Assembly (NCBI RefSeq): GCF_039595935.1 | Contig: NZ_JBCNKR010000006.1 | Span: 1,894,001 to 1,958,000 of the forward strand | Direction: 5' to 3' | Origin: Flavobacterium sp. | GTDB lineage: Bacteria > Bacteroidota > Bacteroidia > Flavobacteriales > Flavobacteriaceae | Length of the DNA stretch: 64,000 nt | Shown here: piece by piece, positions 36,005-44,619 of the stretch | Position numbering within the stretch: position 1 is the first letter of the stretch | Layout of the letters: every line of letters starts with the position of its first letter | The notes under the pieces: model-generated | What the model saw: only the letters and a program-made list of their open reading frames with translations | Told to the model about the DNA's origin: nothing | Database searches by the model: none | Made by a program: the position numbers and the translations under genes

Positions 36005-36573
36005 TGCCGTTTACTGGTTTCAAATTTTCTAAGCTGAATTCTGCTACTAATATTCTTCCTTTTGAATGTGGTGATGAAGATTTAAATAGTTTTCTTTCTA
36101 ACAAAGCTATTGCTTACAAAAAAGAATTGCTTGCAACAACATATATACTTGAAAGCGAAGAAAAGACTATAGCATATCTTAGCATATATAATGATGCCTT
36201 GGCCGTTCAGGAAAAGAACTTTGCGTCAAAGAGTGCATTAGAAAGAACTGTAAAAAAAATAATCGACCATCCAAAGAGACATTTAAGGCAGTTCCCTGCA
36301 ATTAAAATAGGTCGTTTAGCTGTTTGTAAACATACAAAAAAAACGAGAAAAGGAATAGGCAGAGGTCTTGTTAACTATGTTATCAATTTAGCACTGGAAC
36401 AAAACAGTAGTTGCGCATGTCAGCTAATTACCGTTGATGCATACAGTGAATCGCTAGATTTTTATACAAAACTAGGCTTTAATTTTCTGACAGAAAAAGA
36501 CAAAGGCGAGGATACCAGACAAATGTACCTTGATCTCAGACCTTATATGAATGCGTTTGAGGAAACTCTTTAA
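36004..36573 (+). CDS. GNAT acetyltransferase, likely type II toxin
   Basis: 189 residues. The N-terminal FECGDEDLNSFLSNKAIAYKK and central FPAIKIGRLAVCKHTKKTRKGIGRGLV (acetyl-CoA loop around GIGRG) are typical of the TacT/AtaT-like GNAT toxin group, followed by VDAYSESLDFYTKLGF. Known members acetylate the amino group of charged tRNAs and halt translation; whether this one does so is inferred. It is coupled to the 53-residue gene before it. About 150 bases of non-coding DNA separate it from the convergent HEPN-associated gene. Confidence 0.8.
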   Translation: MPFTGFKFSKLNSATNILPFECGDEDLNSFLSNKAIAYKKELLATTYILESEEKTIAYLSIYNDALAVQEKNFASKSALERTVKKIIDHPKRHLRQFPAIKIGRLAVCKHTKKTRKGIGRGLVNYVINLALEQNSSCACQLITVDAYSESLDFYTKLGFNFLTEKDKGEDTRQMYLDLRPYMNAFEETL

Positions 36574-36726
36574 TGGTATTTCCAGTATATTATTGATTTT
36601 TAAGTTTTTTTATTTTTTTCACTACCGCAAGATTTACCGATAATATTTGAAATATTAAATAACGTATTGATTTCAGGGCTTAATTATAGTTTTTTTATCG
36701 TTATTCAATGGGGATTTTTGAATTTT

Positions 36727-37440
36727 TCACTTATTTGAATTTTTCTTCTTGTTCTCGTAATCAATTACAATTTGTTCATTTGTCATTTCTTTTAATAATG
36801 AAATATAATTTTTAAACATTATATTAAAATCGTTTATTATATTCTCTAATGGTACGGTAAGTAATTTATTTTTTTGTTTATCAAATTCCGAATTAAAGTT
36901 TCTTATAGCGTAAACTGTAGGTTTTTCAAGTTGTCTATAGAATAGTACATGATCATTAATGAATGAGTGCTTGTAAGTATTTGTAATGTCATTTACGTTT
37001 TTTAAAAGGGTTTTATAATCAAGAAAAAAACTCACTTCTTCAAATTTATTCTCATTCCATTTGCCTAATAACTTACCAATGCTTTCTAATTCTATTTTTG
37101 TTGGGTAGTCTCCCAAATCTTTTCTTTTTTCAACTATATACAACAAAGCTATTAATTCATCGATTATCATTCGCAAATCTGACATAACATGTATTATCTC
37201 AATATAAGGGGTAATAACCGTCTTTTTGTTATTTAATCCATTTCTTTGTTTTAAATTAGTTTTATATAGTTCCACTTTTTCACATATAGAAACTAAAATA
37301 TCGTTAAGATAATCTAACCTACTGAATACAAAATGAACCTTGTTGCTTAAATTCCCCCAGTATTCAGAAGCGCAAAATTCAGGTATATCATCAGCATAAA
37401 TTTCTTTTGTAGCATCTCTATATATATCAAATTGTATCAT
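36727..37440 (-). CDS. Helical protein paired with the ApeA-like HEPN gene, unknown function
   Basis: 237 residues, almost entirely helical, no signal peptide, no family I can name. A stretch NDITNTYKHSFIND has the N-x-x-K-H look of degenerate HEPN folds but lacks the catalytic Arg, so it may be a non-catalytic HEPN partner. It follows the 596-residue HEPN gene by 52 bases on the same strand and is probably co-transcribed. A large catalytic HEPN with a smaller companion is a common design in toxin-antitoxin and abortive-infection systems, but the antitoxin role here is only a suggestion. Confidence 0.55.
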   Translation of the reverse strand: MIQFDIYRDATKEIYADDIPEFCASEYWGNLSNKVHFVFSRLDYLNDILVSICEKVELYKTNLKQRNGLNNKKTVITPYIEIIHVMSDLRMIIDELIALLYIVEKRKDLGDYPTKIELESIGKLLGKWNENKFEEVSFFLDYKTLLKNVNDITNTYKHSFINDHVLFYRQLEKPTVYAIRNFNSEFDKQKNKLLTVPLENIINDFNIMFKNYISLLKEMTNEQIVIDYENKKKNSNK

Positions 37441-37492
37441 GTTTCAGTTTATCTTAAAAAGAGTTGATTGAGTCTTTATTGTTAATTGAATT

Positions 37493-39283
37493 TTATTGAA
37501 AAATTTCATTGGGATTGTCAATCTCTAAGAATTTTTCTAATTTTTCTCCTTTCAAAGCACCCAATATAATTTCTTGTGTAATAAAATAGTCATCAATCGA
37601 TACCTTTCCATCATTATTAACATCAACATTAACATCAGACATAAAATTTAAAATTGAATTTAATGTAAAGGATAAATAATATTTTAGATGCGCGATGTGT
37701 GTGTGGATTCCATTTTTTATTGCGGCGTTATGAACTATTTCATTTCTGATACGATATAACCTGGTGATGTTCCATATTAGATTATCTTGGTGTTTTTTTA
37801 AAACATCTTCAATTTTATTTGGCTCTTCATGCCATTTCTTAAAAAAAGCAGTTCTAAATTTAAGTAGCTCAGAATTAGTGTTATCATTGATTGAGTTATA
37901 ACTTTTGTGATCAATGAAATATTTTAGATCATCATTGTAATTTGTAATATTGGGTTTTAATCCAAGTCTTCTCAAAGATCTATGAAAATCATATAAGTTG
38001 CGTTTTACATAGATTAAACTGTGACACTTAGGGAAGTAGTTTCTTATTCTATCAATAGTTTTTTCGTCAGAATTGAAAGAAGTAAAAATAAATTCCAGTC
38101 CAATCCAATAATTTAACAATTTTGTTTCAAGTTCAGGTGATTCACTTCCAGTTCTGTAATATCTAATAGCACTAAGGATTTTGTCAAAACTTTCAGGATC
38201 AATATTTTTGGTTTTTATAGTAGTTATTTTTTGCAACAGATCTGCGAAAACATCAGAATCGCTCTTAAAGTAACCATCAATTTGAAAATTGCTAGGACTA
38301 ATGGATGCTTTCAAAGGTTCTTTTTCTCCAATTGTGGCGCATTGTGCATCAATTTTGAAATGCTTATTGTTATATCCGAGATGATAAATATCTAAATCTT
38401 TAGATAACTTGTTTATCCCTAATTGAATTGCTTTGAAATAATCTTTACTTTTGAAATTAATAGATATAAGGATTTTTTCTTTGTTTTTTTCTAAAAAATT
38501 ATAAACTTCATCTGAAATTTTAGTTTTGTTGATTCTTCTATATTTTTTATCAATTAAATTATAAGAATTGTCAATTTTTTTTAATTCTAAAAATTGAAAT
38601 GAATTATCATTAATTAAAAATATAACAGTGAAATTTTCATCTACTTTGTCTATTATTGACTTAAAAACAGCCATTTTATCTGAGAATGTTGGCGTATTGA
38701 TATTGTAAATAAATATACTCTGAAATGTTTTGTAAAGATACTGTTTTGTAAAACCTTTACTTAGTAATTCAATATAGAGGTAATCGACTAAGACAATCAA
38801 GTCCTTTTTTAAATTATCAAATACCTTTTTTTGAGATTCAATAAAATTGCCTTCTTCATCAAAAAAGTTAGAATTTGATCCTGTTATTAATTTAATTTTT
38901 TCGAATATATTGGAGCAGTATTCTTGATTATCTTTTAAAATTAATTTACTTGATTGTATAATTAACTTGTAATTTTTTCTCTCAGCTCTTTCTAAAATAC
39001 CAGTGTAATGTTTTTTGTTAATCTTTATAAATTTTAATTCGTCATTGTTATCATTTAAAATTTTCTTTAATTCTTTGGAAGTATAATTGACGTAATCATT
39101 ATTAGTTAGGATTCCGTTTATTGATGATTGAGTTACAGTGATTAATTCTTCAATTAATGTTTTTGGATTATGCAATCGAAGTCTATAACTATCTATTGTA
39201 TTTTGATATAAGGATTCAACAGATTTTTCTATAAACAATTTTTCTAAATTATTAGTTGGGTATTGAAGATCTATATTTTGCAT
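37493..39283 (-). CDS. ApeA-like HEPN-domain protein with EF-hand-like loop
   Basis: 596 residues. The C-terminal third resembles Apea-like HEPN proteins: AIRYYRTGSE...LETKLLNYWIGLEFIF, then RNEIVH at 513-518, a canonical R-x4-H RNase motif. The preceding ~350 residues are unfamiliar, with a beta-containing central part. After the HEPN core, residues 554-565 read DVNNDGKVSIDD, a textbook EF-hand/dockerin calcium loop. ApeA itself is a known anti-phage HEPN protein. The gene is first in a pair with the 237-residue ORF and divergent from another HEPN-like gene. RNase activity triggered by infection is inferred. Confidence 0.7.
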   Translation of the reverse strand: MQNIDLQYPTNNLEKLFIEKSVESLYQNTIDSYRLRLHNPKTLIEELITVTQSSINGILTNNDYVNYTSKELKKILNDNNDELKFIKINKKHYTGILERAERKNYKLIIQSSKLILKDNQEYCSNIFEKIKLITGSNSNFFDEEGNFIESQKKVFDNLKKDLIVLVDYLYIELLSKGFTKQYLYKTFQSIFIYNINTPTFSDKMAVFKSIIDKVDENFTVIFLINDNSFQFLELKKIDNSYNLIDKKYRRINKTKISDEVYNFLEKNKEKILISINFKSKDYFKAIQLGINKLSKDLDIYHLGYNNKHFKIDAQCATIGEKEPLKASISPSNFQIDGYFKSDSDVFADLLQKITTIKTKNIDPESFDKILSAIRYYRTGSESPELETKLLNYWIGLEFIFTSFNSDEKTIDRIRNYFPKCHSLIYVKRNLYDFHRSLRRLGLKPNITNYNDDLKYFIDHKSYNSINDNTNSELLKFRTAFFKKWHEEPNKIEDVLKKHQDNLIWNITRLYRIRNEIVHNAAIKNGIHTHIAHLKYYLSFTLNSILNFMSDVNVDVNNDGKVSIDDYFITQEIILGALKGEKLEKFLEIDNPNEIFQ

Positions 39284-39401
39284 TTAATCATTATTGTATT
39301 ACTTTTGTATAAAAGTAGAAAAAATAATTAAACATACAGAAAGGGGTTCGGGTACTTCCTCTACTTTGCTTTAGTAAGATTTATTCGTCCCCCTAAGTAA
39401 T

Positions 39402-39430
39402 AAAGACTGATTTTTAAAATCAGTCTTTTT
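39402..39430 (+). terminator. Orphan rho-independent terminator
   Basis: AAAGACTGATTTT pairs with AAAATCAGTCTTT across 39402-39428, followed by T bases. It lies between two divergent gene starts (39283 and 39625), so it ends no visible gene. The ~60 bases before it (GGGGTTCGGGTACTTCC... CCCCCT) could be the tail of a small RNA or of a lost gene. Confidence 0.7.
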
Positions 39431-39624
39431 TTTATTTATTTATAATATAAATAAACTTAGAATCGGTCTTAAAATTTCGTAAACATGAAGATTCTATTTT
39501 TATATCATTGTGGGAAATTTGACTATATTTATTTTATGTTTAATCAAACTCTTTAAAAAAAGATTTTTTGAATAAACTTTAATATTTAAAAATACTTTGT
39601 TTCTTCTTCAATTAATAATTTTCA
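39431..39624. other. Leader region of the rightward HEPN-like gene run
   Basis: AT-rich, no ORF. It presumably contains the promoter of the gene run 39625-43501. A near-match box (TACTTTG) occurs just before 39601. Confidence 0.3.
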
Positions 39625-40647
39625 ATGATAAAACACTTTACTCACCCAGAAGGGAAATTTATTATAGCATTACCAGTGGAATGGCAGTATAAAAATGTTG
39701 CTGTTGGAGAAAAAGAAGAACCTCCGTTTAGTTTCGAGCTTTATGAAGAGACTGTGGGTTGTTTTCAAATTAGCATCTATCATGAAAATGAAAAAAGTAT
39801 TCCTAAAAATTTAAAGAAGCAAAAATGCAATAAGGACAATCTTAATTTTTTTCAAACGAGAATGGATGGAGGCGGATTCAATATGCACTTGTTTTATGCT
39901 GTGGTTGAAGATCATTTGTTTATGGCAAAGTATATTTATCAAACAAAAGATGAAAAGTTAGAAAAAATTTCAGAAGAGTTGGTTAAAGTAAAGAAAGCTT
40001 TACAAACACTTCAATTATTGTCATCTGAAAGGAAAGTCGAAGCTATTGCGATTGATAAATATGAAAAATTTATGTCCTCTCTTGCGGCATCTTTTGATTT
40101 ATTACATATAGCCTATAAAAACAAATCTGAAATTGAAATAATAATAATAACAGCAAATCAAATTGATGCTTATTTGCGTTTAGCAATTGTTATGAAAAAA
40201 CAATTAATATCGAACACAAATGAAATTGATATTAAATTATTATATCAAGAAGAAAATGATAAACCCATATTTGAAAGACATATCTATAAGCTGGCTAAAG
40301 AGCTAGTAATTATAAATCAAGATATATTTGATAGATTAGAATATTTATATAGTGATCGCAATAGAATGGTACATCGCTATATTATTTCAGATTTAAAAAC
40401 AAGAGATATTGGAGAGTTGTCGATTGAATACGTCTTAATTTGTGAAGAAATCAGGTTAATACTTGCTAGTATTGAAGATGATCAATTTAATAAGCAAATA
40501 GGTATTTACGGTGGAAAAAGAAACCCTAAAGAAGAGCATAGCAAAGAAAGTATCAATTTTTTGCATTCTCAAGTTAATGATAAACATTTAGTTGCTAGTT
40601 TGCAGAGGAAAATAGATTTGAGTAGTAACGATAAACTTGACACTTAA
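39625..40647 (+). CDS. Uncharacterised protein with HEPN-like C-terminal domain
   Basis: 340 residues. The first ~135 (FTHPEGKFIIALPVEWQYKN..., FSFELYEETVGCFQISIY, MHLFYAVVEDHLFMAKYIY) form a beta-rich domain of unknown type. The rest is helical and contains DRNRMVHRY, with R245-x4-H250 in the position expected for a HEPN RNase core, preceded by ITANQIDAYLRLAIV. There is no transmembrane segment. It is the first gene of a rightward run; the next starts 23 bases later. I know no described system with this fusion. A defence or toxin role is inferred from the motif and the neighbouring CBASS. Confidence 0.6.
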   Translation: MIKHFTHPEGKFIIALPVEWQYKNVAVGEKEEPPFSFELYEETVGCFQISIYHENEKSIPKNLKKQKCNKDNLNFFQTRMDGGGFNMHLFYAVVEDHLFMAKYIYQTKDEKLEKISEELVKVKKALQTLQLLSSERKVEAIAIDKYEKFMSSLAASFDLLHIAYKNKSEIEIIIITANQIDAYLRLAIVMKKQLISNTNEIDIKLLYQEENDKPIFERHIYKLAKELVIINQDIFDRLEYLYSDRNRMVHRYIISDLKTRDIGELSIEYVLICEEIRLILASIEDDQFNKQIGIYGGKRNPKEEHSKESINFLHSQVNDKHLVASLQRKIDLSSNDKLDT

Positions 40648-40670
40648 ATAAATACTAAAAGAGATATATT

Positions 40671-41759
40671 ATGCGATTAACATTATCCATTGAAGAGGGA
40701 GAAGAAGTTTTTATATCAAAAAAACATCAAAAAATAAATGATTTATGTGCAATAATATACGACCAACTTACAGAAATTTATATAGAGAAAAATTATAAAA
40801 ATCTTCTTAAAACTGAAATTATAACAAAAGAACATCAAAAATTTATTGATGAGTTAAATGCGGGAGATATTCATGCGCTAGATTATTTAAAGGCAAATAA
40901 TTTAGACCATGAAATTGAATTGATAATTTCAAAACATATTTTTTTAGCTGTAACATCCGATCTAATAAATTTCTTATTTGAGTCATTACATTGTGCTAAA
41001 AGAGGAAAAATGACTGTAGCATATTCTCTTTTAAGAAAACCTTTTTTGGATGAATTATTTATTTTAGAACAATTATTGGTAGATCGAACGGATTTTGTTA
41101 AACGATTTTTTCATGATGGTAATCCAGAAAAATATGATCCAAGTAATCCAAAAATTGATAAAAAAGAAATTATTGAGAAAGCTATAAGTAAGATTAGATT
41201 TAATTATTTTTATGATGTCGACTTAATTTATGATTTAAGGTATAACAAATCCTTTGAGTCAGGAATAAATAGCTCTACTAACCAAGCTTTGCATATTGTT
41301 ACAAAAGATAAAAATTACAAAACCGCTGAGCAAAATCTAAATTTTGTTTTTTCTATAAAAGAGGATATGAATAAATATTTTGCAAATTATTATTTTGTTG
41401 TACCTAATTTATTATTCTATACAGTTTCCGTCATCGATGAAATAGCTTTTAATTTCTTACAGGATGACAAAAACAAACAAGTTAAAGTTATAAAAGAGTT
41501 TCGTCGAATAATTGCGTACTTGTTTTTTACTGAGTTTGCTAATATTTCAAGTAAAAAAAAGAATGAAAAAATTTTAAAGCATTTTTACAATCATTTAATG
41601 TTTAAATGTCCTGTTTGCAAACATAATAATCAAATTGAAAGAGCGGATTTAGAATTATTTTATCAAATTGAAAATTTCATTTGCACAAAATGTTTTAATA
41701 CCCTAATTCATGATAAAAAATCCGTTAATGTTATTCAAAGTTTACTTGATACATTCTAA
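40671..41759 (+). CDS. Uncharacterised helical protein with C-terminal zinc ribbon
   Basis: 362 residues. The helical body includes AKRGKMTVAYSLLRKPFLDELFILEQLLVDR, a pattern seen in some uncharacterised helical proteins. I see no R-x4-H motif. The last 50 residues carry CPVC (313-316) and CTKC (338-341), a four-Cys zinc ribbon that may bind nucleic acid or a partner protein. It lies 23 bases after the 340-residue HEPN-like gene and so is likely co-expressed with it. Candidate recognition or regulatory partner; not recognised as any named family. Confidence 0.6.
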   Translation: MRLTLSIEEGEEVFISKKHQKINDLCAIIYDQLTEIYIEKNYKNLLKTEIITKEHQKFIDELNAGDIHALDYLKANNLDHEIELIISKHIFLAVTSDLINFLFESLHCAKRGKMTVAYSLLRKPFLDELFILEQLLVDRTDFVKRFFHDGNPEKYDPSNPKIDKKEIIEKAISKIRFNYFYDVDLIYDLRYNKSFESGINSSTNQALHIVTKDKNYKTAEQNLNFVFSIKEDMNKYFANYYFVVPNLLFYTVSVIDEIAFNFLQDDKNKQVKVIKEFRRIIAYLFFTEFANISSKKKNEKILKHFYNHLMFKCPVCKHNNQIERADLELFYQIENFICTKCFNTLIHDKKSVNVIQSLLDTF

Positions 41760-41866
41760 AACTCAACTGATGTGTGAGAGATTTTTTAAGCATATTATTG
41801 ATAACAGTTTTTAAAAATTTAATTGTAAGGGATTGAGTTCATTACAATGACAAAAAAAAATATAAA

Positions 41867-42736
41867 ATGAATTTTAATGAAAACATAGTTGGAAATACAA
41901 AATCATTTGAAATTTTTATTGAAGAATTTAATGGTAATATTAATTTTCTTGATAATTTTTCTAATCTCATATGTTTTAGTGGGAGAATGATTTCCTTTTT
42001 TACGGATAAAAAAATTTACAACATTGGTACAACGTTGTTAGATAATTCAGTCCAGACATTAAAGAGTATTAAATTGTGTTGTTCAATTGGGAGTTTTGCC
42101 GATGCAAATACCTTGATTAGGAAACTAAGAGATGATTTAATCCTATATATTTATATTTTGGATGTTGCAAATAAGCGAACAAATTCAATATTAGATTTAA
42201 AATTTGATTCCATTCTCACCGAAAACGAAAAAGCAGTTGAAGCATGGCTTAGTAATACAGTTTCGGAACTTCCCAACAAAACCAAAATGAAATTAAGCTT
42301 TGAAAATTATATGAAATATTTGAAGCAAAATGAAGACATAACTAAAACACTTGAAAATTATAATTTGGAGCATTATTGGGAGACATTAAGAGCTAGACTT
42401 AATGACTATGTTCATAACAATGGAATTCAGTTTACATCTCACAATTTAATAAAAGAATATAATCAAAATCTAGATATATACCTAAAAAATATAAATATCA
42501 GAACATCCTATATAATTACTTTGTTTTTGGTTCTTATAATTATGACTGAAGCCCCGTTAATAGCTTCAACTGACATGATTGATCATTTGGAATGTGGTCT
42601 GACTCCTCCTGAAGATTGTCAATATGAAATTGCCCCCTTTATCCAGAACTATATTGACAAAAAAGTTGTGGCTTTTCATCCTGAATTAAAGCAATTTTTG
42701 AGAGACAATAATAAATATGATATGAGGATACAATAA
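41867..42736 (+). CDS. Uncharacterised HEPN-like protein with one membrane segment
   Basis: 289 residues. A helical N-terminal half includes SIGSFADANTLIRKLRDDLILYIYILD. Then comes RARLNDYVHNNG, with R177-x5-H183, a spacing allowed for HEPN RNase motifs. Residues ~214-229 (SYIITLFLVLIIMTEA) form a probable single membrane helix. It is third in the rightward run, 107 bases after the zinc-ribbon gene. A membrane-tied HEPN protein would fit an abortive-infection effector, but nothing confirms it. Confidence 0.55.
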   Translation: MNFNENIVGNTKSFEIFIEEFNGNINFLDNFSNLICFSGRMISFFTDKKIYNIGTTLLDNSVQTLKSIKLCCSIGSFADANTLIRKLRDDLILYIYILDVANKRTNSILDLKFDSILTENEKAVEAWLSNTVSELPNKTKMKLSFENYMKYLKQNEDITKTLENYNLEHYWETLRARLNDYVHNNGIQFTSHNLIKEYNQNLDIYLKNINIRTSYIITLFLVLIIMTEAPLIASTDMIDHLECGLTPPEDCQYEIAPFIQNYIDKKVVAFHPELKQFLRDNNKYDMRIQ

Positions 42737-42796
42737 GCACTTAAAGGTTTTTTAAATGATTTTATAGAATTAATTATGAAAAATAACTAATTAAAT

Positions 42797-43501
42797 ATGA
42801 AAATACTTTCTGAAAGGTCACCTTTTAAAATGCTTCCTTTGCAAATGGATGAATATCAAAGACTGATTTTCGACGCAATTCGAATTACGTTTGAAATGTT
42901 AGAAGTAGATTATACATTGTTAGAAAATAAGCTTCATGAGTTATCGCAAGAAGATTTTGTTAAAGAAAAGACATCCGAAATTTTCTCACGTGCATGGGGG
43001 ATTATTGATCATAGTTCTAGACTAATTAAATTGTTTCAAAAACTTCCCTCGGAAAGTAATCATAAAATTCTTGAAAGCATTTTAGTGGTAAATGCATTTA
43101 GAAATACAATTCAACATTTGCATGAACGAATTGATGAGTCAATGTATGAAAACAGATCACCTTTCTATGGAATTTTGGTTTGGTATCATAAAAATTTAAA
43201 TACAGGAGTTTTAACGCCAAAAACGCTTGTGAGTGGTATTGCTTATGGTTTTAATTTAACTTTTCAGATACCTGAAAATGATGAAATTAGTAATGAAATT
43301 AGCTCAATCACGTTACAAACGGTGGATAAAAGGCAAACAATTTCGATTAATTTAAGTGAATTATTAATTAATATTCAGCATATATGCTTGACCAATGAAA
43401 ATAAAATTGGCGACTTTTTTGAAACGCAAGGTTGGCCCCTTTGCGATTGGTCCAAAAGACAAGATATTATGATTAATTTTAAAACTGAAGATAAACAATA
43501 A
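42797..43501 (+). CDS. Uncharacterised small HEPN-like protein
   Basis: 234 residues. The helical core contains ILVVNAFRNTIQHLHERID with R102-x4-H107, a HEPN-type motif. The N-terminal ~85 residues are helical, and the C-terminal half has beta segments (GVLTPKTLVSGIAYGFNLTF, ISSITLQTV). No signal peptide or membrane helix. It ends the rightward run and faces the CBASS operon convergently, with about 195 bases of non-coding DNA between. No family name recognised. Confidence 0.55.
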   Translation: MKILSERSPFKMLPLQMDEYQRLIFDAIRITFEMLEVDYTLLENKLHELSQEDFVKEKTSEIFSRAWGIIDHSSRLIKLFQKLPSESNHKILESILVVNAFRNTIQHLHERIDESMYENRSPFYGILVWYHKNLNTGVLTPKTLVSGIAYGFNLTFQIPENDEISNEISSITLQTVDKRQTISINLSELLINIQHICLTNENKIGDFFETQGWPLCDWSKRQDIMINFKTEDKQ

Positions 43502-43697
43502 TAATCACGAAGAATGTAGAAAAAAATATCTGAAAGTAGTGATGAAAAACGAAATTTCTTCCAAAAATTGTTTGAATAATTAGTCTGCTAGTATAAAAAC
43601 TGTGCAAAAAAGATAGAAGGTGTACTGGCATTATTTGAAGACTGTCGAATAGCGAAAGTTTAATAATATTTCTGCTTATTTTCTAAGAATAACATAT

Positions 43698-44609
43698 TTA
43701 TGGAATGTTTAAGAGTTTTAAAATTTCTTTTTCATATTTGGCATATGAAGCTCTTCCAAGCTGAATCATTTTATTTAACTTTTTCAAGTCGTACTCAAAC
43801 ATATTTGTTCCATGTTTAGGTTCTGGAAAAGACTCACTAATCCTCACCATGTCTAAATTTGGAAACAATAATTTAGAAACAATGGTGTTACTGTTTGTAC
43901 TGGCATTCAAAACTCGCTCAAAAAAGTTAAAAATCCCTATTTTTTTTAAAAGTCTCGAAATTATGCCTGATGTATTTTCGATGTAATGTCCTACGCCAAT
44001 ATTTAAAATGTGGATATCCTGCTCATTGATTCCTATCGATTTGTATGCATCAATCATTGCATACAAGGTTGAATTGTTTGCGATAAATCCTCCGTCCACT
44101 ACTTCAATTTCTCCATGATTTTCCGTTTCAATTTTCACTTTATTGAAAAATGGATATGCTGCACTCGAACAACGAATTGCGGTTTCAATACTGCAACCAA
44201 AGCCTGGAATAAAAGACTGTTTCATTCCATGAGCTTGTTTAATATTTGTTTTGAAGATCAATGGCATTTGAGTATCAAAATTTAAAGCTACAATTCCAAC
44301 ATCAGTTTTAAATGCATCGAATTTTTTGTCGCCAAAAATTTTTTTCGCTTCTATTTCAAGAGCTTTGCTTTTTGCTGCTTTACTTCTATTTCTCATTATT
44401 GTCGGTATAAGTTCTAAATAGAGCACTTGAATTTCGTTTATTGAATATCCTATACCGATTAAAGCTGCGATTATCGAGCCAGTACTTGTTCCATAAATTA
44501 GGTCAAAAAATTCATATAAGGGTTTACCAAGTCTCAATTCAAGTTCTTTTAAAACTCCTATAGTATATACTCCTTTAGATCCTCCGCCATCTAATACCAA
44601 TATATTCAT
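43698..44609 (-). CDS. CBASS effector: patatin-like phospholipase (CapV/CapE type)
   Basis: 303 residues. All patatin elements are present: the oxyanion loop GGGSKG at 8-13, nucleophile Ser42 in GTSTG, and Asp172 in VVDGGFIANN. The C-terminal ~100 residues likely sense the nucleotide signal. It starts 10 bases after the cGAS-like gene on the same strand, the usual order of enzyme then effector. Known CBASS patatins are switched on by the cyclic nucleotide and break down membrane phospholipids, killing the infected cell. The function follows from family and partner; the activating nucleotide is not known here. Confidence 0.88.
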   Translation of the reverse strand: MNILVLDGGGSKGVYTIGVLKELELRLGKPLYEFFDLIYGTSTGSIIAALIGIGYSINEIQVLYLELIPTIMRNRSKAAKSKALEIEAKKIFGDKKFDAFKTDVGIVALNFDTQMPLIFKTNIKQAHGMKQSFIPGFGCSIETAIRCSSAAYPFFNKVKIETENHGEIEVVDGGFIANNSTLYAMIDAYKSIGINEQDIHILNIGVGHYIENTSGIISRLLKKIGIFNFFERVLNASTNSNTIVSKLLFPNLDMVRISESFPEPKHGTNMFEYDLKKLNKMIQLGRASYAKYEKEILKLLNIP

Positions 44610-44619
44610 AGCTCATAGT

